DNA of 64,000 nt from Allomyces arbusculus (lineage: Eukaryota; Blastocladiomycota; Blastocladiomycetes; Blastocladiales; Blastocladiaceae), in contig JADHYV010000024.1 in the NCBI GenBank assembly GCA_027604705.1, forward strand, positions 248,001 through 312,000, given 5' to 3'. The notes beneath the pieces were generated by a model, which saw only the letters and a program-made list of their open reading frames with translations, made no database searches and was not told the origin of the DNA. Below, piece by piece: positions 35,240 to 47,800 of the stretch. The position numbers and the translations under genes were made by a program. Numbering within the stretch: position 1 is the stretch's first letter; each line of letters begins with the position of its first letter.

Positions 35240-35686
35240 GGTGGCGGCTGGCGCCGGAGTGGTAGTCAACACTGGAGGTGTGGGACGGCGTGGCGAGCGT
35301 GGTGCGGGTACTTGCAGCAGATTGCTGCACGTCTCTTGCTTTGAACGCGCTGGATGCTTGTGCTTGTGCTGATGCTGGAAGAATGGTGGTTGTGGTCGTT
35401 TGTCGTGGCGGTCGTGGTTGTCCTTGGCCCCCGGTGGCGCTTCGCGGTAGGCGACAGCAAGCGAAGTGGCGCAACGGCAATGCTCAGATGCAGTGATGTG
35501 GACCCACGTCGCGACCACGCCAGCCTCGCCCCGCTGCTTGTCCCACGCGGCTCGTCGTTGTCGTCTTCTCCAGCCGCGTGCCAATATCATCGAGCGCGAA
35601 CCACACGACAACAACGACGGAGAGCCCAAGCTGCAAAGCGCACTGTCACCAGCTGCATTCCGCTCTCCACCAGTCCGCACGGCGCC
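35240..35686. promoter_or_regulatory. Divergent promoter between the pseudokinase and an acidic-protein gene
   Basis: 447 bases between opposed start codons. Both strands have open frames through it, but none begins with a convincing ATG or resembles a family. GTGGTCGT/GTGCTTGTGCT-type simple sequence is present at 35350-35420. Confidence 0.45.
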
Positions 35687-36995
35687 ATGGTCGCAACAAG
35701 ACGGTCCGGCCGCCTTGAGCCGGCTCCCACGCCTGCATCACCATCACCTCCACCACCACATGCATTCTCCAGGATGCCCGTCAAGAACAGAAGGGCCTCC
35801 GAGAACGACGACGAGAGCGACGACGAAAGCGACGACGAAAGCGCCTACGAAAGCGCCTACGAAAGCGACGGCAGCAACGAGAGCAACGACATTTACGTCC
35901 GTCCTGGCTTGCTTCTTGCACGCAAACGTCGTCCCACCCATCGCTGACCCCGAATCGTCGCGTCTGTCAACCCAGGCTGCCGTCTCGACCACCACCACCA
36001 CCACTGGCGGTCGTCTGCGCGACCTGACCGCGCCCTCATCCAAACGCCCGCGGCTCGCCTACACGCCCGCGCCGCTTCCCGACCTGCCCGCCAGCAACGA
36101 CGACGATCCGGACCCGCTTGGCACCACCTTGCACACCCTGAGCAAGACATCGTGGGGTCGCGTGCAGTCGTGGTTCGATGCCATTGCCGCCAAGTACGCG
36201 CACGAATTCGAGGACGATGCCGAGATTGATTTTAACGAGCGCGTTGTCATTGACCCACACGAGCTCTGGGACACGGTGGATCCAGCCCCGCTCGTGTTTG
36301 GGAATTTGTCGGGACTCGCACCGGACGAGGAGGACGAATCGAGTGGCGACGACGAGGGGGAGGGCGACGCGAGTCTCGACGATGCGATACCAGCGGCTGC
36401 ATCGACTTTGAACACTGCTGGATCAGTAACGACGACGCCGGCTTCAATCTGCGGCACTGCGCTCTACGACGCCGACTTCACCCCGATCGGCGACGCGGTC
36501 CCGCAGTACCGCAACGTCGTGACCATGCGCCGCACCCACGCGCACCACGTCCTGCATCGGTTCCGCCCGGCTCCCATCGACCCGCCGGTCCATGCCCTCC
36601 TGCCGCTCGAGCGCATCAGGCCGTCTGCTCCCATCGCCGCCCCGCCACCGCCGGGGCCGCAGTACGATGAGGACATGAACCCACTCCCGGGCGTGGAACC
36701 GGCAACACCGCACCTGGTCGTGAAGTTGACCCCTGGGCGCGCGTATACGCCAGGACGCAGCAGCAGGTCGCGCCGCCTGACGGTTGAGTTGGGTGGAGCA
36801 TCTGACGGCGTTTTGACCCCCGTCCCGCCGTCACGCACCCACCAAACAATGGGCGCGACAACGGCGTCGGTCTCGCCATGCCCTGCACGAGACCTGGTGG
36901 AGAGTGTGGAGAGGAGGACATCGGTGCCGTTGCCGCCGAGCTCGCCGTCGTTGAGGAGGAAACGGTCACGAACCAAAATGGAATTGGTGAAGTGA
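35687..36995 (+). CDS. Acidic/Ser-Pro-rich protein of unknown function
   Basis: Exons 35687-35896 and 35976-36995 give 409 residues. It starts MVATRRSGRLEP in a good context (GCCATGG). Residues ~35-65 are a tandem acidic repeat (NDDESDDESDDES then AYESAYES). The centre has an ordered-looking block (SWGRVQSWFDAIAAKYAHEF, then VVIDPHELWDTVDP), then an acidic run (DEEDESSGDDEGEGD), then ADFTPIGDAVPQYRNVV. The C-terminus is basic (LRRKRSRTKMELVK), like a nuclear localisation signal. The intron donor is GTCCGT, also seen in RAD5, SKT5 and RVS161. An alternative unspliced frame from 35466 exists but reads Thr-Lys repeats over the acidic exon and is less plausible. Probably nuclear; no family recognised. 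Confidence 0.6.
35806..35870 (+). repeat. GACGACGAAAGC / GCCTACGAAAGC tandem repeat in coding sequence
   Basis: Twelve-base units encoding DDES, then AYES, in the first exon of the acidic-protein gene. Confidence 0.8.
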
Positions 36996-37253
36996 CTCGC
37001 CCTCACTTTTCGAAACCAGCCCAGGGCCTCAGACTGTGTCAGGTTAGGTTTTCAGCTTGCTCACTTCGAATGGTGAAGCTGCACGTGAGGTAGAATGACT
37101 TGGACAGCCATCAGCCTCGGCACCATCGACGACGACGAGGTCCACGACCACGACGAAGCCCGCAACTTGCTGCACTCATCTCTAGCACTCTTACCGACAC
37201 CCGGGCAACGCGCCGCCTGGTCCGCCCGTCCGAATCGGCCACCATCGACGACC

Positions 37254-39197
37254 ATGACCGTGACGCACCGCAAATATGTGGGCGTGCGGTACCACTGCGA
37301 CGCGTGCCGCAAGGACGTTTCGGACATTGGCCGCATCACCTGTGCCGAATGCGACGATTTCGATCTATGTGTCGAGTGCTTTGCCGCGGGCGTCGAAGTG
37401 GCCACGCACAAGAACGACCACGCCTACCGCGTCATGGACACGCTCACGTTCCCGGTCTTTGACGAGAACTGGGGCGCAGAAGAGGAGATCTTGATGATGG
37501 AAGGGCTCGAAAAGTACGGCATGGGCAATTGGGCCGATGTCGCGGACCATGTTGGGACGAAAACGATGGCCGATGTCGAAGAGCATTATTATTCGGTGTT
37601 TGTGAATTCGCCGCAGTGGCCGCTGCCAGTACGCATGCCTCGCGCGAGGCCTTAGTTCGAAGGTGGGTCATCGTGAAATGAGTGGGTTGCTGACGACGTT
37701 GCGATGCTGTCATTCCACAGGACCTGACGCGCACGTTCTCGCCACCGTCAACACCGAGGAGGCGGCCGGCGCCGATCCCACCACGTACGTTCTCGTCTCC
37801 ATCCATGGACACGTCGCGCGATGAACCCTGCCTGACACCCTGACCTCTCCACCTAGCCGCACCCGTCCCCGAAAACAAAAAGGCGAAACCCCTTACGTCG
37901 CAGCCATGCAACCACGAGATTGCCGGTTTTATGCCCGGCCGTGGCGAGTTTGAGGCCGAGAACACGACCGAGCCCGACGAGATTTGCGTCAAGGAACTCA
38001 CGTTTGAGGAGACCGACACCCCCGAGGAAACGGGTATGACTGGCTTTGCGCGACTCGATGGCGACAATACGAACTGGTTGATTGATAATTTTGCGATGTT
38101 GGTGTTTAGCGTTCAAGCTGGCGATCATGGACATTTACAATGCCAAGCTCGACCGCAAATACGAGCGCAAGAAACTGATTCTCGATCGCAACTTGCAGGA
38201 GCACAAGAAGGTGCGCGTGCACCTTTGTGGGGACTAAGACGACGGGCATCGGATGGGAGATCTGACGGCCTCTTGATGTGTGTGAGTGTAGATGCTCGCG
38301 CAGGAGCGCAAAAAGACCAAGGAGGAGCGCGAGCTCTACAACCAGATGAAGGTCTTTGGGCGCATGCAGACGGCGCAAGACTTCATGGACCTGATGGAGG
38401 GGCTGCAGAGTACGTACGGCTCGTTTGCCGCGGCACGTTGCGATTGCCACTTGATCTGACCTTCTCCACCCGTTTTTCGCTCAGTCGAGGCGATGCTCAA
38501 GGAAAAGATCGAGCGGCTGCAAGAGTACCGACGCAACGGAGTGCGCACGTTCCACGAGGCGCAAGAGTACGAAAAGGAGCGCGCCAAGCGGTACAACATT
38601 ACGCGCCCGACCCCGCCGGCCCTCCCACCACCGCCACCGATCGCGCAATTCATTCCGCGGTACCCACGCGCTGTGCCTGTCGCCGCCACCACCGCTGTTC
38701 CCACCGCCGACGGCGCGCCGGCATCCACGTCCCGGTCCCTGTCGCGCGGGGCCACGCCCGATGTGGACCGCCCGGTCGGCCGGCGGCCCGCGCAACCGAT
38801 CGATATTTCGACGGCCGAGGGCCTGCACCTACTCTCGGACCGCGAGCAGGAACTGTGCAGCACGTTGCGCATCTTGCCGAAATCGTACCTGAACATCAAG
38901 GACACGTTGCTCGGCGAATACGTGAGCACGGGCCACTTGGGCCGCCGCCGCGCGCGCGACTTGATCAAGATCGATGTGAACAAGACGAGCCTGATTTTCA
39001 ATTTCTTTGTGGAAATGGGGTGGATCAAGTCGGCGTCGTCGAGGAAACGCAAGCGAGAGCGTGGGGGCGAGGACGCGGAAGAGAGGGGAACGGCGCGGCC
39101 GCCACCGGCAGCGTCGTCGTCAGCATCGGCGTCGGTGCCGGCACGGGTGGACGGGATGGATGTGGATGAGGGGCCGAGTCTCGTGGCGGTCGATTGA
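37254..39197 (+). CDS. ADA2: Transcriptional adaptor Ada2 (SAGA/ADA complex)
   Basis: Binds and stimulates the Gcn5 histone acetyltransferase. Exons 37254-37628, 37721-37784, 37857-38033, 38110-38210, 38292-38409 and 38485-39197 give 515 residues. Domains in order: ZZ zinc finger (CDACRKDVSDIGRITCAECDDFDLCVECF, residues ~14-45), SANT/Myb (AEEEILMMEGLEKYGMGNWADVADHVG, ~72-115), the Ada2-specific NHEIAGFMPGRGEFE and DTPEETAFKLAIMDIYNAKLDRKYERKK helix, and a C-terminal SWIRM domain (DREQELCSTLRILPKSYLNIKDTL, ~370-450). All five introns preserve phase through conserved segments. The same frame is open back to an ATG at 37095, which would add 53 residues; the shorter start fits known Ada2 proteins. 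Confidence 0.94.
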
Positions 39198-39279
39198 CTG
39201 TGCGGTCGAGCCTTGTTTCTTGCATGGAAAATACGGCCAACAGTGAGATCAATCACTTTCCTGTCCATTTGCACCCAAT

Positions 39280-40386
39280 CTACAACAACGCCTGCACCGC
39301 GCGCTCCATATCCCCACCAACACGCCGCAACACCGTGGTTGCGCGCTCGCGGTCGAACCCCATGGCCACGAGCAACTCGATACTGTCCTGGTGCACAGGC
39401 TGCTCGGGCATGGCCGGGACATTGGGCGCCATGGTCGTGGCCGCGTTGTTTGCGGCGGTCGTCCGTGCGGGCGGGCGCGGGACCTCCGGGTTGGTCGACC
39501 GTTCCGGCGGCGGCGATTGCAGGAGCGGCGCCAAAAACCGGGTCGCGAATTTTTCGATGGCGCGTGGGAACCGCCACGATTGCATGCCGAACAGGTCCGT
39601 CGCCCAGACGGCGCCGGCGACGAGACCGGAGAGGGCGGGAAGCCACGAGTGGGACCAGTCGGCGGCCAAGAGCTAGGATGAGATTGATGAGATTCAGCGT
39701 AAGTTCGGTGGATGGTCAGGGGAGGGGTATAGCAGAACGCACTTGCACGGCGAGCAAGTAGACAAATGATTTTTGCGAGAATCGAATGCCGAGAATTTCA
39801 AATTTGTCGGTCTCTGGGACGCGCTCGTGGTAGATGAAGAGGCTGGCAAAGATCCATGCATATCTAGAATAAAAGAAGTCAACACATCGGCACATATCGC
39901 TGTGAACAACCGACCAATGCGCTCACGTACGGTCCTGGTGCAGTCCAGTTGACAAAACCGCGCAGCAGCACGAGAATCGAGACATTGAGCAGCGTGGCCA
40001 GCGTCGAGGTGACGGTCACGAAGACGGCAAACTTGCGCGTGCCGTAGAGCCGCTCGATGCCGCGCAGGTAGTAGAGGAGCACACCGCCAAAGAGCAGTTC
40101 GCTGCTTGAGGTGAAAGCGCAGTGCGAGACGACGAGTCGCTGTACTTGCGCGCCAGCGACCACGAGTGAGAGGTGGAGCGGGAACCAGTGGCGCAGGTGG
40201 AAAACAGACGCGGCGACTGAGCAGGCGGCGACGCTCGTCAAGGTGAACTTGGACAAGGGTGCGTTATCTGGAAACGGTTGAGCGGGTCCGTGGGGGTCAG
40301 CCGGCGAAATGGGTCGTGTCGATCGTGGTTGATCAATGGCTTGAGAGCGGCCAGTTCGGCGCTTTCGTACAGAATCCTGGCGACAT
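39280..40386 (-). CDS. UBAC2/Dsc2-like rhomboid pseudoprotease with UBA domain
   Basis: ER-membrane protein linked to ERAD and E3 ligase complexes. Exons 40371-40386 (16 bases), 39931-40267, 39743-39863 and 39280-39672 give 288 residues. The start MSPGFYNAPLSKFTLTSV, assembled across the first intron, parallels UBAC2 N-termini. Derlin/rhomboid-like membrane segments follow, with the hallmark LLYYLRGIERLYGTRKFAVF near 55-75. No rhomboid Ser-His dyad (GxSG) is visible, as expected for UBAC2. The C-terminus (~250-288) is a UBA ubiquitin-binding domain (LLVAMGFDRERATTVLRRV). The 82-base gap to the ADA2 stop implies overlapping 3' UTRs. Confidence 0.88.
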
Positions 40387-40878
40387 GAGCGAGCCGGAGC
40401 AGATAGACATTGACGAGAGCCACAAAGTGAGCGCTGTTAGAGACTGTTGCATCGCATGTCGGGGTGGCGTCGACGTGGGCGTGTCGCTGGCGTCGTTCTG
40501 GCGTGGAGGGGCGGTGGCAGCGGTGGGAGGGCCTACCGGCGGCGGGGGCGTGGGCCAACATGGTGTTGCAGCAAGTAGGCGGGCAGCGTGGGCAGGGTCG
40601 CAGTGTTGGGCAATAAATTGGAGGAGGGCCGGTCGTCGTTTGCGAAGCGCAACACGCGGAGAGGAGCAGAACGGCGAGCGAGCGACCGGCGTTGCGACTG
40701 CCACATGGCGTGCAACGTGACCGCGATGAAGCGTGCGACGCCTGCTGCTGATCATTCCACCCAGAATCCGCTCCACCTCCGCTCACGCGGCGGCTCGCAA
40801 CCACGACCACGACAGCGACATCGACGACGACGCGGCGCTGCAAGAGACGGCACCACGCGGCCACTCGCTCTCGCCGCA
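40387..40878. promoter_or_regulatory. Divergent promoter between the UBAC2-like and FtsX-like genes
   Basis: 492 bases. The plus-strand frame is open with in-frame ATGs near 40705 and 40726 that would add Arg/His-rich sequence to the FtsX-like protein. No motif recognised. Confidence 0.4.
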
Positions 40879-43800
40879 ATGGCCCCCGCTCCGGCCTTCG
40901 ACCCTGCAGCACCCCCTGTGAGCGCGTCGTCGAGTGCTCTGCCCCCACCTGCCAACCGCCGACCGCCAGCAACCGGGTCCAAGGATTCGCTCCTTCTCAA
41001 GCCGACCGCTCCTGAACGACCTGCTTCAGTCGCCCATGCTCGTCCACCAGACCCTGAGCCGTCCCCTGCTTCGCCCGCTCCTCCTCGAGCGCCAAAGCAC
41101 GTCGCAACCTCGCCTGCCTCATGGCGACTCGCCGCATCGCTCGCATGGCGCGAGGCCACACGGCAACGCGGCCACTATTGCCTTGGACTGGCCGTCGTGT
41201 GGCTTGTTGTCGTCGTTGCCGCCCTGCTCGTCTCGACCACGGGCTACGCGCCGCTCATTTTCCTCTCGCTCGCCGAGGCCCAAGTCGGCCAAGTCGACTT
41301 GGTCCTCTACCCGTCGGCCGCGGCCACGGTCAAGCGCCTCAACTATACGCGCTTGGCCGAAACGTTCCCAACCGCCCTCGATCCTGGTGGATCTGCGAGC
41401 TCGTCACCCCCGTCGTCGCCTTACGCGTTCCACTCGCCGCGGTTCAACGACCTGGACGTGGCCGTCTACTCGGCCACACGATGCGACGGATTCAACACCT
41501 CGGCGCCCGCGGAGGCCACATATCCGTACACAGGCATGCCACTCGTCACCACGTCGGATCCGACCCTGCTGGCACGCATCCAGGCGTCGCGCCAGCAGTG
41601 TTCGGGTCGAGCCGAGTGCGCGAGCACCATGTGTCCAATTGGCGGACGTTTCAAACTGTTTTTGCTCGACGCGCAGCGCGAGGCGCTCGCCGGAATCGGG
41701 ACCAACTGGCCTATCAATCGCATTGAGCCGGGGACCGTTGTCCTGGTCCAGGACGTGGCCGATGCATTGGGCGTACAGGTCAACGACTATGTGATCGTCA
41801 CAAGCTCTCTGTACGGTGGTTGCAACTGCCATTCTGCGATGATGACCATGTTCTTACTCACCCGTCTTTCGTTTCGAACAGCACGAACCTGATCGAGTAC
41901 CCGTATACGCTGGCGCAGCGATCCGTATCTCTCCCAGCCGTTCCGAGCTACGCCAAGCAGCAACTCGCACTCCCCGTGCGCGTCGCCGCCGTGCTACCCA
42001 ATTTTCTGGGCAAGGGCGAGACGTCGCGGCGCGACGTGCTGTTTCTCGACTACGCGACCATTGCGTCCTACGCCAAGGACCACTTGCACCCGCTACACTC
42101 GCCGTCATTTGTGGCCGCTCTCGGCCGCGTCGCGCACACCATCTACCATTCCGTGCAGCACGTGGTCATGAACCGCCAAGTGCCACACTACCCGCAGTAT
42201 CTGACGTCCGACCTGAACGAGATTGCGAGACCCATCTACACGTGGGCCAACGAGCTGCTGTTCCGCGTCGGGTTCACGGACGTGAGCGTCATGATCCCGA
42301 TCCTGCGCCAGCTCGACACAACCAACCAGCTGGCCTCGTTTGTCAACCTCATCTTGTCGCTAATCTTGATTACGCTCGGCGGACTGTCCGTGTTTTTGGT
42401 CTATTGCCTGCTGATGGTCTCAGTCGAGACCAAGACGTTTGAGCTCGGCGTGCTGCGCATGATTGGGATGAACCGCACGCTCCTGTTGTTGCTCATTGTG
42501 GTACGCATCGGTGGACAGTTTGGCTTGATTGTCCGCGGAGGATATTAACGATTTCCTGTGTTTCTTATACTTCAGATGCAAGCGCTCTCCTACTCGATCC
42601 CGGCCCTGTTCCTTGGTCTCGGCGTCGCGCAAGCCGTCTTTGGCGCACTCAAGGGCAAGCTCGAGGTGTTTCTCAACATCACCATGAGCCCGTATCTGAC
42701 GCCCGCCTCGATCGGCGCATGCGTCGGCATGGCCATTGTCGTGCCCGTGCTCGCATCGATTGGTCCGGTCCGACAAGCGCTGTCGCTCAACTTGCACGAC
42801 TCGATGGACCGGTACCGACCTGCCGTCAAGATGACGACCATCACGGTCGAGCGCGCCAAGACGTCGTTTGACCCGCTCCTCGCCATTATTGGCCTGGTCC
42901 TGGCGCTCGTCGGGTTCGGCATCTACTACTTCCTGCCGCTCGCACTCCTCACCGACGACCTGCCGCTGCTCTTCAACATTTTTTTGGCCATTTTAATTGG
43001 CATGATTGGCGGGCTCGTCGTCGTCGCCAGCAATTTCCTGCAACTATTTGAGACCGTCTTCACGCGCGTGCTCTTCACCGTCTTGTTTTTCGAGAATCGC
43101 GCTTTGCCGCCGCTCGTCGAGACGAACCTGATCTCGCACCGTCGCCGCAACCGGAAAACGTCCATGCTCTACGCATTGTCTCTGTCGTTTATCGTGTTCC
43201 TCGCCGTGACCGCGCAAGTGCAAATCAGCGCGTTGCAGTACGACCACCGCAAGAACCTCGGCGGCGACATTGTCGTCTTTTCCGACGCGCGCGTGCTCAC
43301 GGGCCTGCCCGCGCCGATCATCGTCAAGGACGCGCTCGAGGCCTACGCGATGAATAACCCGGCGGTCCTAGCGTTCGCCTGGTCGACCTACTCGCTCGAC
43401 GACGTGGGCGTCGCGTCGCAGTCTCTTCAGTCACAAATCGGCAACTTGGGCCGCACCTACACCGGGTCGCAGAATATCTATGGCGTGTCCCCGAGCTTCT
43501 TTGATATGATCCCCGCCGGGTTCCTGCAGACGCGCGGATACGATCCGCACGTCCCGCCTTACTCGCCGTCGGAACAGCTCTACACGCACAAGGGGCAGCA
43601 CTCGGCCGTGACCGCCGCGTATTACCAGGACCAGTTGCACCTCGCCCATTACGACGACCCGGTCGTCGCGATCTTGCGGTCGCGCAACGGTGCGAGGACC
43701 AAGCGCGACTTGTTTCCCGTCTGGCCGCTGTTTTTTGCGACCGCCGCGCCCGGGTTCACGCTCACAGCATTCTCGCGCGGGTCGCAGGACTTGCTCGTGT

Positions 43801-44551
43801 CGCTGCCGACGTTTCTGAACTGGACGCAGGGCCAGTACGCCGGAATCTCGGATTTACCGATGCGCGCGTTTTACTTGAAGGTCGACCCGAAATTGTCGAC
43901 ACGCGCGTTTCGCCAAGTGCGTCGCGAAGTTGCGGCACTGCTCGGGTACGAGAACATTCTCGATATCGAGACGCTGCTGCAGGGATCGACGCAGGCGAGT
44001 GATGCGTTGGGGATGATCTTCAATGTCGTGACGGCGTTGATTATGGTGATCACCTTCTTTTCGTTGAATACGAGCATGTACGTCAATATCACGGAGCAGG
44101 CCAAGGAGATTGGGTACGTTTGAACGGGTGCCGCAGTCCTCGTGCGTGATCGAGTTGTTGCTCACGATTTTTTTTCGTTTGTAGCATTCTCCGCTCACTC
44201 GGCCTCGGCCGGCTCGCGGTGATGCGACTCTACTTTTACGAGTCGCTGATTTTGATCATGGCCGCGTTTGTGCTCGGGGTGCGCCTTCTTCTCCACCCTC
44301 ACCGCGTTTTGATGCGTGCCTGCTACTCATCTCGCTCTGTGCTTCCCTAGATGGTCGTGGGCACCGGCATGAGCTGGACCATGTCGGCGCAACGCGCGAT
44401 CCTAACGCAGAGCCCGATCGACTCGAGGTTTCCGTGGCCGCTCGCGACGATCGTCGTGGCGAGCAGCGTCGTGTCGGCCTTCTTGGCCACGGTCGGGCCT
44501 GTCTACCAGCTCGTCGTCCGGTCCAAGCTCGTTTCGATTCTCAAGGGATAG
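40879..44551 (+). CDS. FtsX/MacB-like (ABC3-type) permease with two permease cores
   Basis: Exons 40879-41810, 41882-42500, 42576-44113, 44185-44278 and 44351-44551 give 1,127 residues. A Pro/Ala-rich cytoplasmic N-terminus (~95 residues) precedes a transmembrane segment (~101-119, LGLAVVWLVVVVAALLV), a ~340-residue extracytoplasmic domain with several Cys and N-glycosylation sites, then a permease core at ~463-570 ending in the FtsX signature ETKTFELGVLRMIGMNR. A second half repeats the plan: TM pair, a large extracytoplasmic domain (~700-985) and a C-terminal core with EQAKEIGILRSLGLGR. No ATPase domain is present, so it would need a partner or act without ATP. The exact start is uncertain because earlier in-frame ATGs exist. 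Substrate unknown. Confidence 0.82.
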
Positions 44552-44811
44552 CGCGGCTAACGGGTGGGGAGCGTAGGGAGAAGGGAGGGGACTGATTTCA
44601 TAGTGATGGCGGGGACTGGGAGGCACGAATTGCAGAGCTATGCACACCAACGTGTTTGTTGTATTCGATTTCTGTAGCCTCATTTTCAAAAAGAGCACTC
44701 CCGCCGAACAAAACTAACCGGAATCAAAACCAACGCTCAGCCGACACCACCGACTCCATGCGCCAGCACGGCGTCTCCTCGCCCTCCATCGCCCAGTGCC
44801 GAGTGATCGGC
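44552..44811. other. Convergent intergenic region
   Basis: 260 bases between the FtsX-like and RAD5 stop codons; AT-richer, presumably both 3' UTRs. No gene seen. Confidence 0.5.
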
Positions 44812-47800
44812 TCAGAGCTCCTCGTCCAACTCGGCCGCAAGCCGCTGGTCGTCGGCCGACGCTTCACCAAGCAGTGCGCGAATGTCCTCCAACCGTGTCT
44901 ACCGAACGAATGCCGAGTCAGTTCCTTCCGCTCTTTACGGTCGCACTATGCGGGAAAAAGCAGAATCCGTACCGCTCGCGACACCTTGTCGTGCTGCGTC
45001 GACCCCTCGCCAAACGCGTCCTCGGCCATTTTGCGCTTCTTTTCCTGCAGCAAGAGCACGCGCTCCTCGACCGAGTTCTCCATGGCGAACCGCACGACCG
45101 TGACAGGCCGCGTTTGTCCGATACGGTAGATGCGATCTAATAAACGAGTAACGCCAGCGAGGTGAGCCATTTCGCCACGCGCGACACTCCCAACAACAGT
45201 CCGTACCAATCGCCTGCCGCTCAATCTGCGGGTTCCACCAGGGCTCAACAAGGAAACAGTTCGTCGCGGCCACGAGATTGAGCCCCGTTGCGCCGCACGA
45301 CAGCGAAATCAAGAACACGGAAACGGTGTTGTCCGACTGGAACTGGCCAATGGCCTCGTCGCGGTCGCGGCGTGTCAAGGTGCCATCGAGCCGCACAAAC
45401 TGGAACCCGCGCTGCCGCAACGGCACTTCGATCAGGTCCATCATCGACGTCCACTGGCTGAAAATGACCGACTTAGTCGTCGAGTCGCGCGTGCGCGCCG
45501 TCTCAAGGAACGTCATCTACACCGGATGCAGACATGGCGGGGTCAGCAACTGGTCGACCAACCCTCCCGTCGTGAAGCAGCTTGGGCGGAAAGAAAAAAA
45601 GAAGACGTACAAGTGCGTCGATCTTGGAACTGCTCAGGAAATCGTTGGTCGTGAAATGCATGTGCCCCGCCGCGGCCATTTCGCGCTCGACGGCTGCAAC
45701 CTCGTCCCCCTCGGCATCCTGCGGCAGCTCGTATACCTGGTTCTCGTCGAGCGGCGCCAGGCACTGCGGGCAAGACTTGACCTTAACCAGGAGCGGGCGA
45801 ATACATTCAGAGCAAAAGCAGTGCGAGCACGCCGTGATCGCGGGCGTGCGCATGGCCGACAAGCACAGCCCGCAATCGTCAGCGACATGGTCGCGCAAAA
45901 GCGCGAGCAACTGCGTCTTGGACCCGGCCTTCGGCGCATTCTCCTTTTCCACGAGCGCGCGATGGTTGCATAGCTGCCGCAGCCGCGTCAGGTACTTGAG
46001 CATGTTGCAAATCACGCGCAGGTTGTCACCCGGCCCGACTTCGAAACCGGCGTCGCGCAACGCCTTGCGCTCAGCTTGCTCGCGCATGTACTCTTCGTAG
46101 GCTTGCCGCGACTTCGCCTCCCACTTGACGTAGAGCCGTCGCTCCTCGCCGCGGAACGCCACCTTGTGGACCAGGTACGTGATTTTCGGCAGTTCGAGAA
46201 TCGGCTTGCCGGACAGCTCCATGGCCTTGGTGCGCCGCAGACACAGCATGCGCACGAGTTCCTGGAACGTGGTCATCGCGTCGCGGCGCTTTTGCTTGAG
46301 CGGGCGCTCGATCGTCGACTTCCACTGCTGCAGCTGGTCGAACGGAAAAAACTCCAGAAATTTGAGCAAACTGTAGAGGTCCTCGAGCTTGTTGTGCAGC
46401 GGCGTGCCCGTCAGCACTACGCACCGTTACGAGCATGTTAGTTGAGCTCAAGGATTGACATGGTTGGCCATCGTACCCCACTTGCGCTCGGCAATAAGAT
46501 TACAGGCTGCGCTCGCATTCTTGGTGGTGCGCACGCGAATAATGTGCCCTTCGTCGAGCACGACGCGGCGCCAGCGGACCCGGTGCAGAGGCGTGTCCTC
46601 GGTGTGCAGGCTCATGATGGAGTAGGTCGTGATGACGCTGTCGAGACAGGGCCCAAACGATGAGTCGATCCAAGCAACTCCCGAAAAGAATGTCGACGAA
46701 GATTCGAGACGCACATGTCCATGCTCTGCAGGTACCGCGGGTCCTTGTTGCGGTTATTGCCGTGGAACACGTGGTACCGCAGCCGGCCCGGCTCGACGTG
46801 TGCCTCGATCTGCTGCGTCCAGTTGCCGACGACGCTCAGAGGGCACACAATCAGCGTCGCGTTGCAGTACGCAGCGCTGACCTCGCCGGGCTCGGTCACG
46901 AACCCTGCCCCGTTTGCGTCCGAGAGAATCAGCGCGAGGATCTGAATCGTCTTGCCGAGCCCCATGTCGTCGGCGAGGATCCCGCCACGGTAGAGCCGCG
47001 GCACGCCCTGCGCCATGGCGCGCGACGCGCGGTTCCAAAACACGTGCACTCCGTTCACGTCACGAATCGTCCAGAACTGCGACTCGACCGTGGCCGACGG
47101 CGTGCGCGGGTGCTCGGCGTTCAGCAGCCACCCGAGCCCTTGCTTCTGGTATGGAAGCAGATCCGACATCATGCCCGTCGGTTGCGGTGCCTCGGGCAGC
47201 GCCGACAGTTCCTGCTCCTTCATCCCAATCGAGTCCATAATCACACGGCCGCCGCCCTCGTCGTAGTCGCCGGCCTGCAGAAGCTGCTGCCACATTTCCT
47301 CGGCTGTTGCCGCAAGATCGACGACGGGAGCTGGGGGCGGCGGGATGGGAGCCGGCACTGCCGCGGGTTGATACGCTGAGGGTTGGAATGCGGCTACGAT
47401 ATTCTCGCCTGGGAACGCACTGGTTCCCGCGACCGTGATGGGCACCTTGTTGTTGGCCGACGGCGGCCTACGACCAGGCCGCGTTTGCCGCGGCTTTGGG
47501 AGCAAGTCGAATTGCTCGAGGCACACGCGGATCGTATCGTTGTTGCCGGGCGGCGTGAAGACGCGAACCTCGACCGGGAGCGTCGTGGCGGTGGGCTCGC
47601 CAATCGCCTTGGCTAAATGTGTCGGGAATGTTAGAGACAAGTCAGCTGGTAATGACGCGGCGCAGGTGGTCGTCAACCGTCAAGCAACTATTGTACCTTG
47701 CGTCTGAATGCGATTCCCTTCGATGAGCGGCCCAAGGACCTTGGCGACGGATGCGGGCAAGAAGCCGACTTGGATCTCGAGTACGTTGTCGACTCGGATC

